Shown one piece after another: positions 51,599 through 61,787 of a DNA stretch of 64,000 nt (its first letter is position 1; every line of letters starts with the position of its first letter). Below the pieces are notes generated by a model, which was not told the origin of the DNA, did not search any database, and saw only the letters and a program-made list of their open reading frames with translations. This stretch comes from UBA7803 sp036381275 (GTDB lineage: Bacteria; Pseudomonadota; Gammaproteobacteria; Pseudomonadales; Azotimanducaceae). Made by a program: the position numbers and the translations under genes. The DNA lies in NCBI GenBank assembly GCA_036381275.1, contig DASVDC010000041.1, forward strand, positions 1 through 64,000, in the 5' to 3' direction.

Positions 51599-52606
51599 AT
51601 GGCCAAACTGTTGCGTACCGCGCTGGTGATGCACCCCGTCGTCCGGGACGAGCTGATTCGCCCCGACCACATGGAGCGGCTCGCCCGGGCGGTCGACCTG
51701 GTCGCCACCGAGCCGTTCCGGAGCCTCGAGGCGCTCGGCGCGGAGCTCGCGCGGCTCGAGGTGCTGATCACGAGCTGGGGCTGCGGACCGGTCGGCCCGG
51801 CGCTCGTCGAGAAGATGCCGAAGCTCAAGCTGATCGCGCACCTCGCCGGCAGCGTGAAGGGGTTTCTCGACGACGCGGTCTGGCGCCGGGGAATCCTGGT
51901 GACCAACGCGGTCGCCGCGAACGCCGTGCCGGTGGCCGAGTACACGCTGGCGGCGATCCTGTTCGCGAACAAGCGCGTGCTGCAGCTGAACCGCGCGTAT
52001 CTCGCCGCGCGGGAGAACCGCGCGCCGTGGACCCGCGAAGCGCCGAACGTCGGCAACTACCGCAAGACCGTCGGCATCATCGGCGCGTCGCACGTCGGGC
52101 GGCTGGTGATCCGGCACCTGCGCCAGTTCGACTTCGAGGTGCTGCTGTACGACCCGTACGTGCCGCCGCTGGCCGCGCGCGAAATGCAGGTGACCAAGGT
52201 CACCCTGGCGGAGCTCTTGTCGAGATCCGACGTGGTGTCGCTGCACGCGCCGCTCTTACCCGAGACCCGGCACATGCTGGGTGCCCGCGAGCTCGCGCTG
52301 ATGAAGGACGGCGCGACGCTGATCAACACCGCCCGGGGCGCGCTGATCGAGCCCCAGGCGCTGCTCGCGGAGCTGACCCGCGGCCGCCTGTTCGCGTTCC
52401 TCGACACCACCGAGCCCGAGGTGCTGCCCGCGGATTCGCCGCTGTATCAGCTACCCAACGTGTTCCTGACGCCTCACATCGCCGGCTCGCTCGGCCGCGA
52501 GGCCGAGCGCCTCACCGACTACATCGTCGCCGAGGTGGAACGCTTCGCCCGCGGGATCAGTCTGAAGTACCTGGTGCGCCGGGAGCAGCTTCCACGGCTC
52601 GCCTGA
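51599..52606 (+). CDS. D-2-hydroxyacid dehydrogenase family protein
   Basis: NAD-dependent D-isomer-specific 2-hydroxyacid dehydrogenase family member of 335 residues. The cofactor loop KTVGIIGASHVGRLVIRHL has GxSxxG in place of the usual GxGxxG. The RG motif is LINTARGALIEPQALLAEL, and PNVFLTPHIAGSLGREAERL has the catalytic His. Catalytic Arg likely in SLHAPLLPETRHM. Substrate unknown; phosphoglycerate or a hydroxyacid or sugar acid are possible. Confidence 0.9.
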   Translation: MAKLLRTALVMHPVVRDELIRPDHMERLARAVDLVATEPFRSLEALGAELARLEVLITSWGCGPVGPALVEKMPKLKLIAHLAGSVKGFLDDAVWRRGILVTNAVAANAVPVAEYTLAAILFANKRVLQLNRAYLAARENRAPWTREAPNVGNYRKTVGIIGASHVGRLVIRHLRQFDFEVLLYDPYVPPLAAREMQVTKVTLAELLSRSDVVSLHAPLLPETRHMLGARELALMKDGATLINTARGALIEPQALLAELTRGRLFAFLDTTEPEVLPADSPLYQLPNVFLTPHIAGSLGREAERLTDYIVAEVERFARGISLKYLVRREQLPRLA

Positions 52607-52609
52607 CCC

Positions 52610-52750
52610 GTTGTGGGCGCGGCCCCCGCGCGACCGTTGTGGGAGCGGCCTCCGCGCGACCGTTGTGGGAGCGGCCTCCGGCCGCGAATTTCCGGAGATT
52701 CGCGGCCGGAGGCCGCTCCCACGGTTCAGCGCCGATGCGCCGCTCCCACC
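52610..52750. repeat. REP cluster, three left halves and two right halves
   Basis: Three successive left halves starting TTGTGGGCGCGGCCCC, TTGTGGGAGCGGCCTCCGCG and TTGTGGGAGCGGCCTCCGGC, then an intact right half ATTCGCGGCCGGAGGCCGCT and a shortened CGCCGCTCCCACC. Largest array in the window, 3 bases after the dehydrogenase stop and directly before the second acyl-CoA dehydrogenase pair. Confidence 0.92.
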
Positions 52751-52799
52751 GCCGCGGAAAACCGGGTAGTCTGCTTCGCCTTCACGACCGGAGTTGCCC

Positions 52800-54032
52800 A
52801 TGGATCTGTCGTACGGCCCGAAGTACGAGGCGTTCCGCGCCGAGGTGCGGGACTTTCTGGAGAAGCACCGCGACCAGGCGCCGCGCAGCGGCGACGGCCT
52901 GCGGTCCGAGCGGACGCTCGCCTGGCAGAAGCTGCTGATCGAGCACGGTTACGCGGCGCGCACGATTCCGAAGGAGTACGGCGGCTACGGCGCCGAGCCC
53001 GACATCCTCGCCTCGCGGATCATCGCCGAGGAATTCGCGGCCGCACAGGTGAGCCCCGGCCTCGGCGGTCAGGGCATCTCGATGCTCGTGCCGGTGCTGC
53101 TCGAGATGGGCACCGAGGAGCAGAAGCGCGAGTTCATCGGGCCGACGCTGCGCGGCGAGCTGATCTGGTGCCAGGGCTACTCCGAACCGGGCGCCGGCAG
53201 CGACCTCGCGAGCCTGACCACCAGCGCACGGCTCGTGCGCTCGCAAGGCGAGCGCCAAGCCGAACGAAGTTCGGCCGACGGCGACGAATGGGTGATCAAC
53301 GGCCAGAAGATCTGGACCAGCACCGCGCACCTGGCCGACTGGATGTTCTGCCTGGTGCGTACCGAGCCGGACGCGCCGAAACACCAGGGCATCTCGTTCC
53401 TGCTGCTGCGGATGGACACGCCGGGCATCGAGGTGCGTCCCCTGGTGGACATGACCGGCAACGCCAACTTCAACGAGGTGTTCTTCACCGACGTGCGCGT
53501 GCCGAAGCACCAGATCGTCGGCGAGCGCGGTCAGGGCTGGCTCGTGGCGAACGCGGTGCTGAAGCACGAGCGGGACTCGCTCGGCAATCCGGACGCGACC
53601 TTGAGCCGCCTGAACGCACTGATCGCGCTGATGCGCCGGGAGACCCTCGACGGCCGGCCGCTGATCGAGCACCCGGTATACCGCGACCGGCTGATGAAGC
53701 TGCACGCGCGGGTGACGGCGCTGCGCTGCAACGACCTCAGGATCCTGTCGGCCAGGATCAACGGCGGCGACGCCGGCCTCGCGCGCCTGATCGTGAAGCT
53801 GCAGGGCACGGAGCTGCGCCACGAGCTCGAAGGGCTCGCGATCGACGTGATGGGCGAGCTCGGCCTCGCCTACGGCGACAACCCGTACCTGCGCGACGGC
53901 GGTAGCTGGCAGTTCCAGTACATGTTCTTCCTGGGACTGATCATCGGCGGCGGCACGTCGCAGATTCAGAAGAACATCATCAGCGAACGGGGCCTCGGCT
54001 TGCCGAAGGAGCCCAAGGTCGAGACGAGGTAA
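52800..54032 (+). CDS. acyl-CoA dehydrogenase, large subunit of second pair
   Basis: Acyl-CoA dehydrogenase of 410 residues. QGYSEPGAGSDLASLTTSAR is the FAD loop, VINGQKIWTSTAHLADWMFC the beta domain, and IIGGGTSQIQKNIISERGLG the C-terminal FAD end. Relative to the paralogue at 986-2236 it carries an extra stretch of about 15 residues (RLVRSQGERQAERSS) between the FAD loop and beta domain, encoded by two perfect DNA hairpins. ATG 52800 follows CGGAG. The small-subunit gene follows after five bases. Confidence 0.93.
   Translation: MDLSYGPKYEAFRAEVRDFLEKHRDQAPRSGDGLRSERTLAWQKLLIEHGYAARTIPKEYGGYGAEPDILASRIIAEEFAAAQVSPGLGGQGISMLVPVLLEMGTEEQKREFIGPTLRGELIWCQGYSEPGAGSDLASLTTSARLVRSQGERQAERSSADGDEWVINGQKIWTSTAHLADWMFCLVRTEPDAPKHQGISFLLLRMDTPGIEVRPLVDMTGNANFNEVFFTDVRVPKHQIVGERGQGWLVANAVLKHERDSLGNPDATLSRLNALIALMRRETLDGRPLIEHPVYRDRLMKLHARVTALRCNDLRILSARINGGDAGLARLIVKLQGTELRHELEGLAIDVMGELGLAYGDNPYLRDGGSWQFQYMFFLGLIIGGGTSQIQKNIISERGLGLPKEPKVETR
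53232..53276. repeat. in-frame double-hairpin insertion in acyl-CoA dehydrogenase gene
   Basis: Two tandem perfect inverted repeats: GCGCTCGC-aag-GCGAGCGC (53237-53255) and GCCGAAC-gaa-GTTCGGC (53259-53275). They encode the extra residues missing from the paralogous dehydrogenase, and the length keeps the frame. Resembles the palindromic elements known inside Rickettsia genes, but is a different sequence. No second copy seen in the window. Confidence 0.75.
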
Positions 54033-54037
54033 ACCCA

Positions 54038-55111
54038 GTGGATTTCGGACTTTCACACGAGCAGACGCTGCTTGCGGACAACGTCAGCCGTTTCCTTCAG
54101 GATCGCGCGCCGCTCGAGCGCGTGCGCCGCTTCGCCGAGGAGCGCCGCGATGACGACATCTGGCAGGGCCTGACCGAGCTCGGCATCCCCGGCCTGCTCG
54201 TCGCCGAGGAGCACGGCGGCGTCGGCCTCTCCTGCCTCGATGCGGCTGTGGTGGCCGAGGTGCTCGGCTACCACGTGACACCGGCGCCGTTTCTCGGGAC
54301 CGCGGTGGCCGCACCGATCGCGCTGGCTGCGGCGGGCGCGGCACAGCACGAACGCCTCGCGCAGATCGCGGCCGGCCGGCTGCGGGTCGGGCTCGCGGTC
54401 GGCGAAGCGATCGGCACCCGCGCCGATGCCGGCGTGACCGCCGACGCCGGTCGACTGTCCGGCAAAGCGCTCTTCGTCACGGATTTTCCGGCCGACTGTT
54501 ATCTGGTCGCGGACCGGCATCGCCGGCTCCACCTCGTGGAAGCGAACGCGGACGGCGTGGGTACGCGGGCACTCACTACCATCGACCGGACCCGTCCGAC
54601 CGGCGAGCTCGTGCTGAACGGAGCGCCGGCCGAGCCGCTCGGCGACGATCCGGCGCTGCTCGAGCGCGTGCTCGACGTCGCGCGGGTGATGCTCGCCGCC
54701 GATACGCTCGGCGCCGCACAGAGCATGCTCGACAAGGCGGTCGCCTACGCGAAGGAGCGTCGGCAGTTCAACCGCCCGATCGGCTCGTTCCAGGCGGTCA
54801 AGCACATGTGCGCCGAGATGGCCGCCGAGATCGAGCCGTGTCGGGCGATGATCTGGTACGCGGCGCACGCGCTCGACCATCTGCCGGACGAAGCGCATTC
54901 GAACGCCTGTCAGACCAAGGCCCATCTCGCGGAGGTCGGCAAATTCGTGGCCAAAACCGCGACCGAAGTGCACGGCGGCATGGGCTTCACCGATCTGCTC
55001 GGTTTGCACTACTGGTTCAAACGAATCGGGTACAATCGCCAGATGCTGGGCGCGCCGGAGCTGCTCCGGGACGAAGCCGCCCGCGCGCTTGGGTTGTACG
55101 ACACGGCCTGA
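54038..55111 (+). CDS. acyl-CoA dehydrogenase, small subunit of second pair
   Basis: Acyl-CoA dehydrogenase of 357 residues, GTG start, five bases after the large subunit. LSHEQTLLADNVSRFLQDRA opens it; LGIPGLLVAEEHGGVGLSCL, ERRQFNRPIGSFQAVKHMCA and EVHGGMGFTDLLGLHYWFKR follow. As in the first pair, the central FAD loop is weakly conserved, consistent with a non-equivalent partner in a heterotetramer. The Lon gene starts 16 bases after its stop. Substrate unknown. Confidence 0.9.
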   Translation: MDFGLSHEQTLLADNVSRFLQDRAPLERVRRFAEERRDDDIWQGLTELGIPGLLVAEEHGGVGLSCLDAAVVAEVLGYHVTPAPFLGTAVAAPIALAAAGAAQHERLAQIAAGRLRVGLAVGEAIGTRADAGVTADAGRLSGKALFVTDFPADCYLVADRHRRLHLVEANADGVGTRALTTIDRTRPTGELVLNGAPAEPLGDDPALLERVLDVARVMLAADTLGAAQSMLDKAVAYAKERRQFNRPIGSFQAVKHMCAEMAAEIEPCRAMIWYAAHALDHLPDEAHSNACQTKAHLAEVGKFVAKTATEVHGGMGFTDLLGLHYWFKRIGYNRQMLGAPELLRDEAARALGLYDTA

Positions 55112-55127
55112 CAAGACGGGAAACGTT

Positions 55128-57458
<2,331 letters not shown>

Positions 57459-57478
57459 TCGGCGCTGTTGGGAGCCCT

Positions 57479-57682
57479 TCAGCGTTGTGGGCGTTGTCGG
57501 AGCGGCCTCCGGCCGCGAATCCGGGAAGTCCGTTCGCGGCCGGAGGCCGCTCCCACAGGTTCCGATTCCGGCTCCGCCTCGAGCACTCCCGCCGGTTCCA
57601 GCGCGAGACTGCGCCGCCAGGCGCTGCGCAGATCCACGAACCGCCGGAAAGGGTGGACGACGTTGCGGACGTGGCGGTTCAT
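57479..57682 (-). CDS. small Arg-rich protein of unknown function, C-terminus from REP
   Basis: Frame of 67 residues starting MNRHVRNVVHPFRRFVDLRS with a good ribosome-binding site (GGAGAGG) upstream, divergent from the YafY-type regulator and next to its operators. The last 25 residues or so (VGAASGRERTSRIRGRRP) are translated REP sequence, so the original protein was probably about 45 residues. No family recognised; it may be a real small gene disrupted at its end or a chance frame. Confidence 0.4.
   Translation of the reverse strand: MNRHVRNVVHPFRRFVDLRSAWRRSLALEPAGVLEAEPESEPVGAASGRERTSRIRGRRPLRQRPQR
57485..57559. repeat. REP pair, intact
   Basis: TTGTCGGAGCGGCCTCCGGC on the left and TTCGCGGCCGGAGGCCGC then TCCCACAGG on the right, about 25 bases after the Lon stop. 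Confidence 0.92.
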
Positions 57683-57725
57683 GCGCGTGCCCTCTCCTGC
57701 CGGGGATGCTGACAGCCTACACCCC

Positions 57726-57806
57726 GCCTGCTGACACCGGCGTGTCAGCAGGCGCTCGGTTCGAGGCTAGCGGGGCCGATCCTGCTGCCAACGGGTTGTC
57801 AGGAGG
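57726..57806. promoter_or_regulatory. two operator-like palindromes before YafY-type regulator
   Basis: GCCTGCTGACAC-cggc-GTGTCAGCAGGC (57726-57753) has perfect 12-bp arms, the best inverted repeat in the window. A weaker copy, CCTGCTGCCAA...TTGTCAGGAGG (57781-57806), matches in 9 of 11 arm positions. A half-site TGCTGACA lies at 57709. They fill the gap between the divergent small gene and the regulator, so autoregulation is likely. The 57459-57873 gap otherwise holds the REP pair and the small frame. Confidence 0.65.
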
Positions 57807-57873
57807 CGGGCAGCGCCCGGGCGAGACGCTTGCTAGCATGAGCGCCGTCGCCGCGGAAGGATCGGATTGCGCC

Positions 57874-58596
57874 ATGCGTCCCGCCGACAGACTCTTCCAG
57901 ATCGTGCTGCATCTCGGACGCGGCCGGGTGGTCACCGCGCGCTACCTGGCCGAGCAGCTCGGCGTGTCCGACCGCACGATCTACCGCGACATCCAGGACC
58001 TGGTGCGCTCCGGCGTGCCCATCGACGGCGAAGCCGGTGTCGGCTACCGTCTGCGCCGCGGCTTCCAGGTGCCGCCGCTGATGTTCGACGAGGGCGAGCT
58101 GCAGGCGCTGGTGTTCGGCGTGCGGGTGGCGCAGGCGTACGGCGACCCCGAGATGGCCAAGGCGGCCGAGCGCGTGCTGGCGAAGATCGACGCGGTGCTG
58201 CCGGAGCGGCTGCGCGGCGAGCTCGACTCGAAACGCCTGGTGGTGCCGCGCCAGACGCTGCCGCCGGGTGCGTCGGAAGTGCTCGGCGACGTGCGCGAAG
58301 CGATCAATCGCCGGGTCCGGCTGTTCCTCGATTACAGCGACGCCAACGGCCAGTCCACCGAGCGCATCGTCTGGCCGCTCACGCTCGCCTACTGGGGCCA
58401 GACCTGGACGCTCGGCGCGTGGTGCGAGCTGCGCCAGGCGTTCCGCAGCTTCCGGATCGATCGGATCGCCGGGGCGCGGCCGCTGATGTCCCGCTTCCCC
58501 GACGAGCCGGGCAAGCGGCTGTCGGACTACTGGGTAGCGGTGCGGCACCACATGGACGAAGCCGAGGCCAACGGCGCGCCCGCTCAGGGCGGCTGA
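57874..58596 (+). CDS. YafY-type (HTH + WYL domain) transcriptional regulator
   Basis: DeoR-like regulator of 240 residues. HTH at about 4-55: MRPADRLFQIVLHLGRGRVV, TARYLAEQLGVSDRTIYRDI. WYL domain at about 140-220: LFLDYSDANGQSTERIVWPL, TLAYWGQTWTLGAWCELRQA, FRSFRIDRI, with a W-x-L variant of the WYL motif. WYL domains sense nucleic-acid or small ligands. ATG 57874 is chosen because these proteins open with MRxxDRLF; ATG 57838 is also in frame. Overlaps the convergent gene's 3' end by 13 bases. Confidence 0.9.
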   Translation: MRPADRLFQIVLHLGRGRVVTARYLAEQLGVSDRTIYRDIQDLVRSGVPIDGEAGVGYRLRRGFQVPPLMFDEGELQALVFGVRVAQAYGDPEMAKAAERVLAKIDAVLPERLRGELDSKRLVVPRQTLPPGASEVLGDVREAINRRVRLFLDYSDANGQSTERIVWPLTLAYWGQTWTLGAWCELRQAFRSFRIDRIAGARPLMSRFPDEPGKRLSDYWVAVRHHMDEAEANGAPAQGG

Positions 58597-59273
58597 GCTC
58601 GGCAGCGCCGGTAGCGGAGCGCGTTGCGCACCTTGCCGCAGATTTCGATCTCGCCGGCTTCCCGCAGGCAGTAGGCGAGCTTCTGCGCGAGCCAGCGCGG
58701 CTCACCGAGGCTCGCGGCGAGCTCGACGGTGGTGAACGGCTCTTCGAGCGGCGTCTGCAGCAGCCGGAACAGGTCGGCCGCGCAGCGGAAGCGGTGGCGC
58801 TCGAGCACGCCGCACAGGCGCCGCTGCACCACCTGCCAGCCGCGACGGCGCCAGGCGGTGCCCGGCACGTGCCGACGCACTTCCTCCTCTTCGGTGAGCA
58901 GCACCTCGAGCTCGAAGTTCCGGTGGTTCAGCAGATGCGGAATGCTCACCAGCTCCGCCGCCACCTGGGCCACCGTGCCGCGCTTCGGCGAGCGGCGGCG
59001 GCGCGGCGGCCGATCGCCCTCGTCCGACAACTTCACGATGTAGCGCACCCGCGGGATCGGATGCACCAGCACCACGCGGTGGTGCTCGAGAATCCGCTCC
59101 AGCTTGCGCCGGAGCTGGCCGAACCCGGAGGTCTGGATTTCGTAGATCGCGTCGTCCGGATGCAGCACGTCCGCGACGAAGCCGGCGACGGCCACCTCCT
59201 GACGGGCTCCCGCGACGCTGTATCGGGCCTTCAGCGCCTGATGCAGCGGCCCTTCGTTCAGCAGCCCGATGCT
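58584..59273 (-). CDS. hypothetical protein with nuclease-like (PD-(D/E)xK-type) N-terminal domain
   Basis: Protein of 229 residues. The N-terminal half has SIGLLNEGPLHQALKARYSV, EVAVAGFVADVLHPDDAIYE and IQTSGFGQLRRKLERILEHH. The spacing of a conserved Glu, the Asp of VADVL and the Glu-x-Gln of YEIQ resembles the core of PD-(D/E)xK nucleases with Q in place of K. The C-terminal half (LFRLLQTPLEEPFTTVELAA, SLGEPRWLAQKLAYCLREAG) looks like a winged helix. Activity is not shown. GTG at 59273 follows GGGGGCCGAG. Alone on its strand. Confidence 0.6.
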   Translation of the reverse strand, partial: SIGLLNEGPLHQALKARYSVAGARQEVAVAGFVADVLHPDDAIYEIQTSGFGQLRRKLERILEHHRVVLVHPIPRVRYIVKLSDEGDRPPRRRRSPKRGTVAQVAAELVSIPHLLNHRNFELEVLLTEEEEVRRHVPGTAWRRRGWQVVQRRLCGVLERHRFRCAADLFRLLQTPLEEPFTTVELAASLGEPRWLAQKLAYCLREAGEIEICGKVRNALRYRRCRAQPP

Positions 59274-59395
59274 CACCTCGGCCCCCCGGCGACCGGCGCG
59301 CGGCCGGATAGGCGACGACGCCGCGCTATGCGATACTCCCGCCGGCCCGGGGCGGCCCCGCCGCGCCGAACACACGACAAGGGGGAACGAACACG

Positions 59396-59695
59396 ATGAG
59401 CAGCGTAGACGGCACCTGGAACACGACCATGAACACGCCGATGGGCGCGCAGCAGGGCACCCTGACCCTGGCGACCAGCGGGTCCGAGTTGACCGGGAAG
59501 CTGGCCGGCCCGCAGGGCGAAATCGACATCATCGACGGCAAGGTCGACGGCGACAAAGCCACCTGGAAGGCCAAGCTGACCAGCCCGATGCCGATGACGC
59601 TCGAGTTCGACGCCCAGGTGAACGGCGACGAGATCAAGGGCAACGTGAAGCTGGGCGCGTTCGGCAACGCGACCTTCACGGGCACCCGGGCCTGA
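59396..59695 (+). CDS. small beta-rich protein of unknown function
   Basis: Protein of 99 residues with regular alternating strands: GTWNTTMNTPMGAQQGTLTL, GSELTGKLAGPQGEIDIIDG, KVDGDKATWKAKLTSPMPMT, LEFDAQVNGDEIKGNVKLGA. Looks like a small up-and-down barrel (lipocalin-like). No signal peptide. A purine-rich GGGGGAACGAAC precedes the ATG. Such proteins occur in proteobacteria without known role; a hydrophobic-ligand carrier is a guess. Confidence 0.75.
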   Translation: MSSVDGTWNTTMNTPMGAQQGTLTLATSGSELTGKLAGPQGEIDIIDGKVDGDKATWKAKLTSPMPMTLEFDAQVNGDEIKGNVKLGAFGNATFTGTRA

Positions 59696-59739
59696 GCGAG
59701 ACACCGCTCGGTGACACGCCGGCGAACGCATCGCCGGCG

Positions 59740-60804
59740 TCATCCGGCGGACGACTCCGCTGCCGAACGGCGCGGCAGGCGGCTCGCCACGAGGCCGGCC
59801 AGCGCCAGCGTCCAGGCGAGCGCCGCGATCAGCATGAACGCCCGCGACAGCGGCATCAGAAAGCCCACCTCCAGTATTCCCGCCAGATGATACGTGCACA
59901 CCGAGTACATCCCGAGCGGAAACACGCCGCCCCAGTACAGCGGATCGTAGCGCAACGGTAGCCCCCGGATCAGATAGCGCCAGATCCCGAGCAGCACCAG
60001 CATCGGGATCCACCAGCTCCCGATCGACCAGAACAGCAGCGTCACGCCGGCGACGAAGGTCGCGAGCTCGGTCACGACCGGCGAGAGCGCCGCGTGCTCC
60101 ACGAGCGTCGAGCCGGCGAGCGTCGAGATCGCGACCGCCCCCATGCTGATCCAGTAGGGCGGCGTCAGGTCGTCCACCGACACGGTCAGGAACGTGTAGC
60201 GGAAGAAGATCACCGTCATCAGCCACAGATACAGCACCCCGCCGCCGAGCCAGAGCGCGAGCGCGAAGAACATCGGCACCGCGGTGGCGCCGAGCGCCCC
60301 GGCGCCCGCGAGCAGCACCGTCAGGATCGAAACCGACTGCGGCGCCACCACGCAGAGCAGCCAGCCGCCGTGAATGCCCTGCGCGAGCGGCGGCTTGTCG
60401 GGCTGCACCGTGAGCAGCGCCAGCACCCCGTACGTGATCGCGACCAGCGCCAGCAGCGCGAAGCCCCAGAGCACGAGCGCGCCGCGAATCCAGCCGAGCT
60501 GCACGAGCAGTTGCTGACCGAGCACCGCGGCCGCGGCGATCAGCGTGAAGAAACCGACGCCGCGGTTGTGATTGCGCAGGTCCGCGAGAAATGCCTCGCG
60601 ATGACGCACGATCCGCCAACCGTACGCCACCGTCAGCGTGACGAAGAACAGCACGTTCAACGCGAGCAGCAGCGCCGGCAGATACGGCACGCGATGGCTC
60701 GCGAGTGCGAGCGCGACGATCCCGGTGGCCATCACCAGCGCGAAGCTCGCCGGGTGGAGCGTCTCCAGGCGATCGGCGGGTCCTCGCGCGAACTCGAGTC
60801 TCAT
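59740..60804 (-). CDS. TDT-family transporter (TehA/SLAC1-like)
   Basis: Integral membrane protein of 354 residues with ten helices, tellurite-resistance/dicarboxylate transporter type: LHPASFALVMATGIVALALA opening, FGFALLAL-type helices, SVSILTVLLAGAGALGATAV, YPLYWGGVFPLGMYSVCT-type stretch (YDPLYWGGVFPLGMYSVCTY) and a final helix. Family members are anion channels or C4-dicarboxylate/sulfite exporters; substrate unknown. ATG 60804 is the first plausible start for the membrane part. Confidence 0.88.
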   Translation of the reverse strand: MRLEFARGPADRLETLHPASFALVMATGIVALALASHRVPYLPALLLALNVLFFVTLTVAYGWRIVRHREAFLADLRNHNRGVGFFTLIAAAAVLGQQLLVQLGWIRGALVLWGFALLALVAITYGVLALLTVQPDKPPLAQGIHGGWLLCVVAPQSVSILTVLLAGAGALGATAVPMFFALALWLGGGVLYLWLMTVIFFRYTFLTVSVDDLTPPYWISMGAVAISTLAGSTLVEHAALSPVVTELATFVAGVTLLFWSIGSWWIPMLVLLGIWRYLIRGLPLRYDPLYWGGVFPLGMYSVCTYHLAGILEVGFLMPLSRAFMLIAALAWTLALAGLVASRLPRRSAAESSAG

Positions 60805-60833
60805 GGGCGGCGCATGATACCCGTCCGGCGCCG

Positions 60834-61691
60834 CTACGCGCTCGGCTCGATCAGCCCGCGGCGCAGCAGCGCCGAGCCGAGGCCGCAGAAATAGACGTAG
60901 CCGCGCAGCGCGCCGAACCGCTCCATCACGGCCTCGACATCGGCGTCGGCTGCGAGATCGAGCAGCGCCCGCAGCGCGCGCCGGGCCCCGACGTCGCCCG
61001 GCGGAAACACGTCGAGCCGCCCGAGCCCCCGCAGCAGCACCAGCGCGGCGCTCCACGGACCGATACCGGGCAACTCGCAGAGCACCGCAATCGCCTCCGT
61101 GCTCGGCAGCGCCTCGAGCCCGGCTTCGCTCACTTCACCCGCCGCGACGAGCCGCGCGAGCGCACGCAGCGTCTCCGCCTTGCGCGCGCTGAGCCCGCAC
61201 GCGCGCAGCCGATCGAGCCGCGCGTCCGCGACTCGCTCCGCCGTCGGAAACGCGTAGTAGCGGCCGCCGTCGTGCGTGAGGCACGTGCCGAACCGTTCGA
61301 CCAGCCGGCCGACGATCGCGATGCCCGCGTCGATGCTGACCTGCTGGAACGGCACCACGCCGGCGAACGCCTCGAACAGGCCGCCGAACCGCGGCGGCCG
61401 CATGCCGCGGAGGCCCGCGGTCGCCGCCGCCAGCGCCGGATGGCTGCACCGCGCCTGCTCGAGGGGCGCCGGATCGAGGTCGAGGCCGAGCGCCCGCCGC
61501 ACCGCCGGCACCACCTCGCGCCGCTCTGCGCCGGTGGCGCCGGCGGGAAACGCACAGCGCAGCGCCGGCGCCGATACGCTGCCGAGGTTCTGCACCGCGA
61601 CCAGCACCCGACCGGCCGGCGTTTCGAACACCCTGAGGTAGCGGCCGTTCTCCCAGCGGTCCACCCGGTTGCCCGGGCGGCGCTGCAGCAC
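60834..61691 (-). CDS. AlkA-like DNA-3-methyladenine glycosylase
   Basis: HhH-GPD DNA glycosylase of 285 residues, excising alkylated bases. FQQVSIDAGIAIVGRLVERF, then LCELPGIGPWSAALVLLRGL (HhH) and DVFPPGDVGARRAL with the catalytic Asp. The frame upstream reads GVELAAAGPLHLEATAR, which looks like the family's N-terminal domain, yet no ATG, GTG or TTG lies between the preceding in-frame stop (61790) and the GTG at 61691. Either a CTG/ATC start is used, the N-terminus is truncated, or the similarity is overread. It follows the M20 hydrolase gene on the same strand. Confidence 0.85.
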   Translation of the reverse strand: MLQRRPGNRVDRWENGRYLRVFETPAGRVLVAVQNLGSVSAPALRCAFPAGATGAERREVVPAVRRALGLDLDPAPLEQARCSHPALAAATAGLRGMRPPRFGGLFEAFAGVVPFQQVSIDAGIAIVGRLVERFGTCLTHDGGRYYAFPTAERVADARLDRLRACGLSARKAETLRALARLVAAGEVSEAGLEALPSTEAIAVLCELPGIGPWSAALVLLRGLGRLDVFPPGDVGARRALRALLDLAADADVEAVMERFGALRGYVYFCGLGSALLRRGLIEPSA

Positions 61692-61787
61692 GCGCGCCGT
61701 GGCCTCGAGATGCAGCGGTCCCGCGGCCGCCAGCTCGACGCCGGCCGCGCGTCGACCGGGGCGCTGCGTCGATCCCGCGATGGTGGG

